From positions 1 through 9,552 of the forward strand of contig JANMWN010000193.1 in assembly GCA_031394045.1 (NCBI GenBank): 9,552 bases of DNA, given 5' to 3'. The DNA comes from JANYIP01 sp031394045. Its GTDB lineage: Bacteria; Actinomycetota; Actinomycetes; Prado026. How positions within the stretch are numbered: position 1 is the first letter of the stretch; each line of letters opens with the position of its first letter. Below, in pieces: positions 7,023 to 9,552 of the stretch. The position numbers and the translations under genes were made by a program. The notes under the pieces are model-generated. The model had not been told where the DNA came from, did no database searches, and saw nothing but the letters and a program-made list of their open reading frames with translations.

Positions 7023-8180
7023 TCAGGGAACCGCTTCAGCCGAGGCGGTGCGGGCGCGAGCGGCGGCTCGGGAGGCGAGCAGGCCGGCCGGCACGATCGC
7101 GACCAGTGCGGTGAGTGGTACCAGGCCCAGCCAGCCGAAGCCGAGGTGGGTCACCACGAGGCCGCCGAGAGTGGGCGCCAGGAAGTAGCCGAGGATCCCG
7201 ACCTGCGACCACGCGACCATCGCGGAGACGATGCGCTCGCGTGGCACGTTGTCGAGCAGCACACCGGTCGCGCCGGTCTCGGCGGCGCCGGCACCCAGAC
7301 CGACGAGCAGCAGCGCCGCGGCCCAGAACGCCACCGTTCCGGTCGCCCCCGCGAGCGCGATCCCGCCCACGACACCGACGGCCCCGACGCCGAGCGCGAC
7401 CAGCGGTCGGGTGTGGCCCGCCGCTGCCGAGGACACGGCGACCAGGACGGCGCTGAGCGTGTACGCCACCCCGATCTGCGACTGGCTCCAGTGGTCGGCC
7501 AGGTGCAGCGGCAGCACGCCGTCCAGCGTCCCGAACGTCGTCATCGCGAACAGGATCGACAGCGCCCCGAACCAGAACCCGCTCGTGCGCAGGACCGCCC
7601 GGTCACGACGCAGGTCCTGGCGCCCGGCCGGCACTGGCCGCGCCGGCAGTACCAGTACCAGCGGGACGCAGGCGCCGAGCACCAGGGCGTACGCGACGAA
7701 CGGGGCGCGCGTCCCACCGAGCGCGGCCAGCAGCGGCCCGAGCAGCGAGCCGATCGAGTAGCCAGCGTAGACGCGGCTCATCCGCACGTACTCCTCGCCC
7801 GGCCAGTACTCGAGCGTGCGCAGCGTCAGGCCGATCCAGAGGCAGCCGGAACCGATGCCCATGACCGCGCGCGCGCCGAACAGCACCGCAAGGTCGGTGG
7901 TGAACCCGAAGACCAGGCTCGACGAGATCAGCAATGCCAGCCCGAGCAGCAGGGCGGTACGCGTACGCCCGTCGTGGGCGAGACGGCCGCCGACGACGAG
8001 CCCGACCAGCATGGCCAGGGGGAAGCAGGCGGCCAGCAGGCTGAGCGTGGTCACCGACGCGCCGGTCGAGGCTTGCAGAGCTGGCAGCACCGGGCCGATC
8101 ACGCTGTAGCCGGCCGAGTCCACGACGGCGAGCGTCAGCAGGATCGGGCTGACCCACCGCCCCCGGTCTCTCCGCGGCAC
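7023..8180 (-). CDS. Major facilitator superfamily (MFS) transporter, putative drug exporter
   Basis: 385 residues from the GTG at 8180, immediately after the stop of the upstream monooxygenase gene with no base between; no ribosome site is visible, which suggests translational coupling. The protein is hydrophobic throughout, with roughly 11-12 membrane helices. It carries the MFS loop 2-3 signature GGRLAHDGRTR (64-74), and FGARAVMGIGSG fits the family's fourth helix. Family membership is clear; substrate is not. The nearest look-alikes are multidrug/antibiotic proton antiporters, and its pairing with an ABM-domain enzyme supports a role in export of a small aromatic or quinone-like compound, which is inference. 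Its 3' end abuts fchA, so there is no room for a separate terminator for either gene. Confidence 0.9.
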   Translation of the reverse strand: MPRRDRGRWVSPILLTLAVVDSAGYSVIGPVLPALQASTGASVTTLSLLAACFPLAMLVGLVVGGRLAHDGRTRTALLLGLALLISSSLVFGFTTDLAVLFGARAVMGIGSGCLWIGLTLRTLEYWPGEEYVRMSRVYAGYSIGSLLGPLLAALGGTRAPFVAYALVLGACVPLVLVLPARPVPAGRQDLRRDRAVLRTSGFWFGALSILFAMTTFGTLDGVLPLHLADHWSQSQIGVAYTLSAVLVAVSSAAAGHTRPLVALGVGAVGVVGGIALAGATGTVAFWAAALLLVGLGAGAAETGATGVLLDNVPRERIVSAMVAWSQVGILGYFLAPTLGGLVVTHLGFGWLGLVPLTALVAIVPAGLLASRAAARARTASAEAVP

Positions 8181-8480
8181 TCAGATGCCGCGCAGGTCGC
8201 CGTCGAAGTGCTCCACCACGGGAGCGCCGTCGAAGTACGGGCCGATGTGCGCACGCCACTGCCGGAACAGGTCGGACTCGCGGAAGGTGACCATGTGGTC
8301 GTCGATGCTGTCCCAGCCGACGAGCAGCATGCGGGCCGACGGTCGCTCGATGCCCCTGGCGATGCGGACGAACTGGAAGCCGGGTGCCTGCGCGATCACC
8401 TTGGCCGCCTTGACGAACGCTGCGTCGAAGGCAGCTTCCTGCCCGGGGAGCACGTTGATCGCGCCGTGTTCGATGATCAT
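8181..8480 (-). CDS. Antibiotic biosynthesis monooxygenase (ABM) domain protein
   Basis: 99 residues, the usual size for a single-domain ABM protein (dimeric ferredoxin-like fold). The ATG at 8480 is chosen because the domain begins at once (MIIEHGAINVLPG). A strong GGAGGA lies at 8498-8493, 12 nt upstream, a somewhat long spacing. The frame is open to 8603 but the extra 41 residues do not look like protein. Conserved features: Trp56 in VGWDSIDDHMVTFR, Phe72 and Trp75 in LFRQWR, Pro81-Phe83, and VVEHF at 88-92. Members include cofactor-free quinone-forming oxygenases, haem-degrading enzymes and many uncharacterised stress proteins; the substrate cannot be told from sequence. It is the first gene of a two-gene operon with the MFS exporter, preceded by a leader carrying a 14-bp palindrome. 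Confidence 0.9.
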   Translation of the reverse strand: MIIEHGAINVLPGQEAAFDAAFVKAAKVIAQAPGFQFVRIARGIERPSARMLLVGWDSIDDHMVTFRESDLFRQWRAHIGPYFDGAPVVEHFDGDLRGI

Positions 8481-8509
8481 CGGTCGGGACCGTCCTCCAC
8501 GAGTTTTGT

Positions 8510-8523
8510 GCACAGGCCTGTGC
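8510..8523. promoter_or_regulatory. 14-bp perfect palindrome in the ABM-MFS leader (candidate operator)
   Basis: GCACAGGCCTGTGC is perfectly symmetric, with partly matching flanks (TT on the left, AA on the right after two mismatches). It lies 29 bp upstream of the ABM start codon. Position and size suit a dimeric repressor of the TetR or MarR type, but no such regulator gene is in the window. Confidence 0.5.
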
Positions 8524-8539
8524 GTAAGAGTGCTGGCCG

Positions 8540-8569
8540 AGCGTACTTGGCTGTGGACGACGATGTGGA
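8540..8569 (-). promoter_or_regulatory. Weak candidate promoter for the ABM-MFS operon
   Basis: On the minus strand, TCCACA (8569-8564) and TACGCT (8545-8540) are separated by 18 bp. The -10 fits TANNNT; the -35 matches the consensus at 4 of 6. It would start transcription near 8533, placing the 8510-8523 palindrome just downstream, a repressor-like position. Confidence 0.25.
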
Positions 8570-8574
8570 CATCG
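8561..8574. promoter_or_regulatory. Inverted repeat between divergent candidate promoters
   Basis: CGATGT and ACATCG form a 6-bp dyad around GG. It overlaps the -35 positions of both the candidate plus-strand promoter and the candidate ABM promoter, and is centred 51 bp from the 8510-8523 palindrome. A TGTGGAC heptamer at 8552-8558 is repeated at 8565-8571, inside the dyad. Confidence 0.4.
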
Positions 8575-8595
8575 AAGGCCGAGAAATTGTTTACT
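8566..8595 (+). promoter_or_regulatory. Candidate promoter for the plus-strand structured RNA
   Basis: TGGACA at 8566-8571 matches the -35 consensus at 5 of 6, followed after 18 bp by TTTACT at 8590-8595 (4 of 6 to the -10 consensus but lacking the usual A at position 2). Initiation would fall near 8602-8605, just before the first helix of the candidate RNA at 8610. Plausible by position only. Confidence 0.3.
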
Positions 8596-8602
8596 GGAAC
8601 CA

Positions 8603-8937
8603 CTTGTGCGCCGATCGCGGGCGGGATTGACTCTGCCCCACGTCCTCACCGAAACGCCAAGGACAGGGCAACCTGAACGAGGCGGCGACGTGGGGAGGGA
8701 CCGGACGGAGATCGGCTCTTCCGCCTTGTCGGGGCAACTCGGCGGGCTGCGTGCGACGGCGCAGAGGGTGAGTGCGGACCGGCTGGGAGATCGCACCGAC
8801 TGCGCGACCAGGCAACTGGAAAACACTGTCGGCCGCACGTCGAAGCGGCGGTAACCGCTCCACCGGGCAACCGGAGGTGTGGCGGGTGATCTGATCAAGG
8901 CCCCTCGGACTCATACTCCGAGGGGCCTTGTCTCTTT
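8603..8937 (+). ncRNA. Candidate structured noncoding RNA with four GCAA-capped hairpins
   Basis: No convincing gene is seen on either strand here. On the plus strand the interval folds by eye into ordered helices. Domain one is nested: GCCGATC 8610-8616 with GATCGGC 8710-8716; CCCCACGTC 8636-8644 with GACGTGGGG 8687-8695; CGCC 8655-8658 with GGCG 8681-8684; and CAGG-GCAA-CCTG 8664-8675. Then come CGGG-GCAA-CTCG 8730-8741 inside CCGC/GCGG 8721-8745; CTGCG/CGCAG 8747-8764; GTGCGG 8772-8777 with CCGCAC 8833-8838; CCGAC 8796-8800 with GTCGG 8828-8832; CCAG-GCAA-CTGG 8808-8819; AGCGG/CCGCT 8844-8859; CCGG-GCAA-CCGG 8863-8874; and finally the terminator hairpin. The loops are identical while the stems differ but stay paired. 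G-U wobbles at 8732/8739 and 8752/8759 favour the plus strand. I find no RNase P, tmRNA or SRP RNA signatures. Exact 5' end unknown. Confidence 0.5.
8896..8937 (+). terminator. Intrinsic terminator, 14-bp stem
   Basis: CAAGGCCCCTCGGA (8896-8909) pairs perfectly with TCCGAGGGGCCTTG (8917-8930) around a 7-nt loop, followed by TCTCTTT (8931-8937). The T-rich tail is on the plus strand, so it best ends a plus-strand transcript, meaning the candidate RNA. It also lies 29 bp past the treZ stop on the other strand and may work in both directions, though the minus side lacks a T-tract. Confidence 0.85.
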
Positions 8938-8958
8938 CCCGGGTCGGTCGGCCAGCGG

Positions 8959-9552
8959 TCAGCGGACGCGGACGACCGCGGTCGACCCGGCCGGCAGCCG
9001 CAGGCCAGCCTCGGTCAGCTCGACCCCCTCGCCCCACGCCAGCAAGATCTCCGCCGCGTCGGAACCGAGCTCCAGCCACACCTCGTCGGCACTGTCAGCA
9101 CGACCACTGCCGATGTTGACGACCGTCCGCCACTCGCCCCTGGCGACCATGAACCAGGCCGGCCGGCCGTCGTCGAGCTCGGCGAAGGAGCAGCGCAGCC
9201 CGTCCGCGGTCGTGGCCCCGCTGCGGGCCGTACCGGGGCCGAACCTGGGCTCGGCGTCCCGAAGCCCGACCAGCGACCGGTACCACGCGCCGAGCTCCTC
9301 GTGCCCGGACTGGTCGGCCTCGCGCCAGTCGAGCTTGGAGACCCAGTACGTCTCGGGTGCCTGCGGATCAGGCACGTCGGTGGCCACCCAGCCGTGCGCC
9401 TCGAACTCCTGCTGGCGCCCCTCGGTGACAGCGTCGCCGAGCTTTTCGCCGGGGAACGAGGTGAAGAACCGCCAGGGGCTGCTGGCGGCGAACTCCTCGC
9501 CCATGAAGAGCATCGGCGTGTACGGGAGCGCGAGCAGCAGCGCGATGCCGGC
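8959..9552 (-). CDS. treZ: Maltooligosyltrehalose trehalohydrolase TreZ, C-terminal part (5' partial)
   Basis: The frame is open to the right edge, giving the last 197 residues of a protein that normally has about 580. The fragment begins AGIALLLALPYTPMLFMGEE, the end of the GH13 catalytic barrel; the catalytic Asp/Glu residues lie upstream, outside the window. Next is SSPWRFFTSFPGEKLGDAV with EFEAHGW and VPDPQAPETY, then KLDW; this series is diagnostic of TreZ rather than glycogen-debranching or branching enzymes. The last 80 or so residues form the beta-sandwich C-terminal domain ending GSTAVVRVR. TreZ releases trehalose from maltooligosyltrehalose made by TreY; treY and treX would be expected to the right. 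Its transcription faces the candidate RNA and the shared terminator hairpin. No breaks are seen. Confidence 0.92.
   Translation of the reverse strand, partial: AGIALLLALPYTPMLFMGEEFAASSPWRFFTSFPGEKLGDAVTEGRQQEFEAHGWVATDVPDPQAPETYWVSKLDWREADQSGHEELGAWYRSLVGLRDAEPRFGPGTARSGATTADGLRCSFAELDDGRPAWFMVARGEWRTVVNIGSGRADSADEVWLELGSDAAEILLAWGEGVELTEAGLRLPAGSTAVVRVR

Noticed and set aside
8481..8603. N-terminal extension of the ABM protein by 41 residues
   Set aside because: The extension has no domain similarity, the family domain starts at the internal Met, and a Shine-Dalgarno precedes that Met.
7146..8630. Long plus-strand open frame opposite the MFS and ABM genes
   Set aside because: Rich in Arg, Gln, Asp and His with no domain; it is the complement of two clear minus-strand genes.
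8646..8656. Hammerhead-like CGAAAC string
   Set aside because: No CUGAUGA core element or matching helices are found nearby.
8640..8720. Possible c-di-GMP or SAM riboswitch because of GGGCAACC-like and GAGGGAC-like strings
   Set aside because: Only short fragments match; the other conserved core positions of those riboswitches are missing and no gene follows on the plus strand.
8606..8854. 82-residue plus-strand open frame inside the candidate RNA region
   Set aside because: No recognisable motif, no ribosome site, and the interval is better explained by paired RNA helices; a small protein cannot be fully excluded.
8646..9079. Minus-strand open frames between treZ and the ABM gene
   Set aside because: They overlap treZ in another frame or lack any family features; base use looks non-coding.
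1..9552. CRISPR array, insertion sequence, tRNA or rRNA genes
   Set aside because: No spaced direct repeats of CRISPR size, no transposase or terminal inverted repeats, and no tRNA or rRNA conserved sequences were seen.

Overview
The window is very GC-rich (around 70%), with frequent GTG starts, a DUF222-type HNH protein, a DUF2510 protein and the TreZ trehalose enzyme. Together these point to a high-GC Gram-positive actinobacterium. Nocardioidaceae or a related family is a guess from gene content, not a demonstrated assignment.

Layout, left to right. (1) The C-terminal end of a DUF222/HNH endonuclease-like protein (+) runs off the left edge. (2) A convergent gene (-) encodes a DUF2510, one-membrane-span, pilin-like secreted-domain protein. 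(3) Four genes (+) form a molybdate locus: a small HTH-TOBE regulator, then modA, modB and modC, with modB and modC overlapping. (4) After a 104-bp gap holding a 10-bp tandem repeat and a hairpin come fhs (formate-tetrahydrofolate ligase) and a cyclodeaminase-family methenyl-THF cyclohydrolase (fchA type). The second gene overlaps the fhs stop and appears to start at CTG. (5) On the minus strand, a small ABM-domain monooxygenase and an MFS exporter form a tight two-gene operon whose end abuts fchA with no bases between. (6) A 478-bp gap (8481-8958) holds two dyads, candidate divergent promoters, and what looks like a previously unlabelled structured RNA on the + strand ending in a 14-bp terminator hairpin. 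(7) The C-terminal part of treZ (-) runs off the right edge.

How the parts fit together. ModABC imports molybdate as an oxyanion, and the HTH-TOBE protein is the natural candidate sensor. Fhs and FchA interconvert formate, 10-formyl-THF and 5,10-methenyl-THF. Molybdate import beside formate/C1 chemistry suggests a link to molybdenum-dependent formate oxidation, but no Mo-enzyme is in the window, so this is inference. The ABM-MFS pair looks like a self-protection or efflux module.

The most interesting item is the + strand interval of about 8603-8937. It contains four short hairpins, each capped by the same GCAA (GNRA) tetraloop on different stem sequences, and nested long-range helices. G-U wobbles in two helices make sense only on the + strand, and a terminator follows. 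I cannot assign it to a known RNA family by eye.
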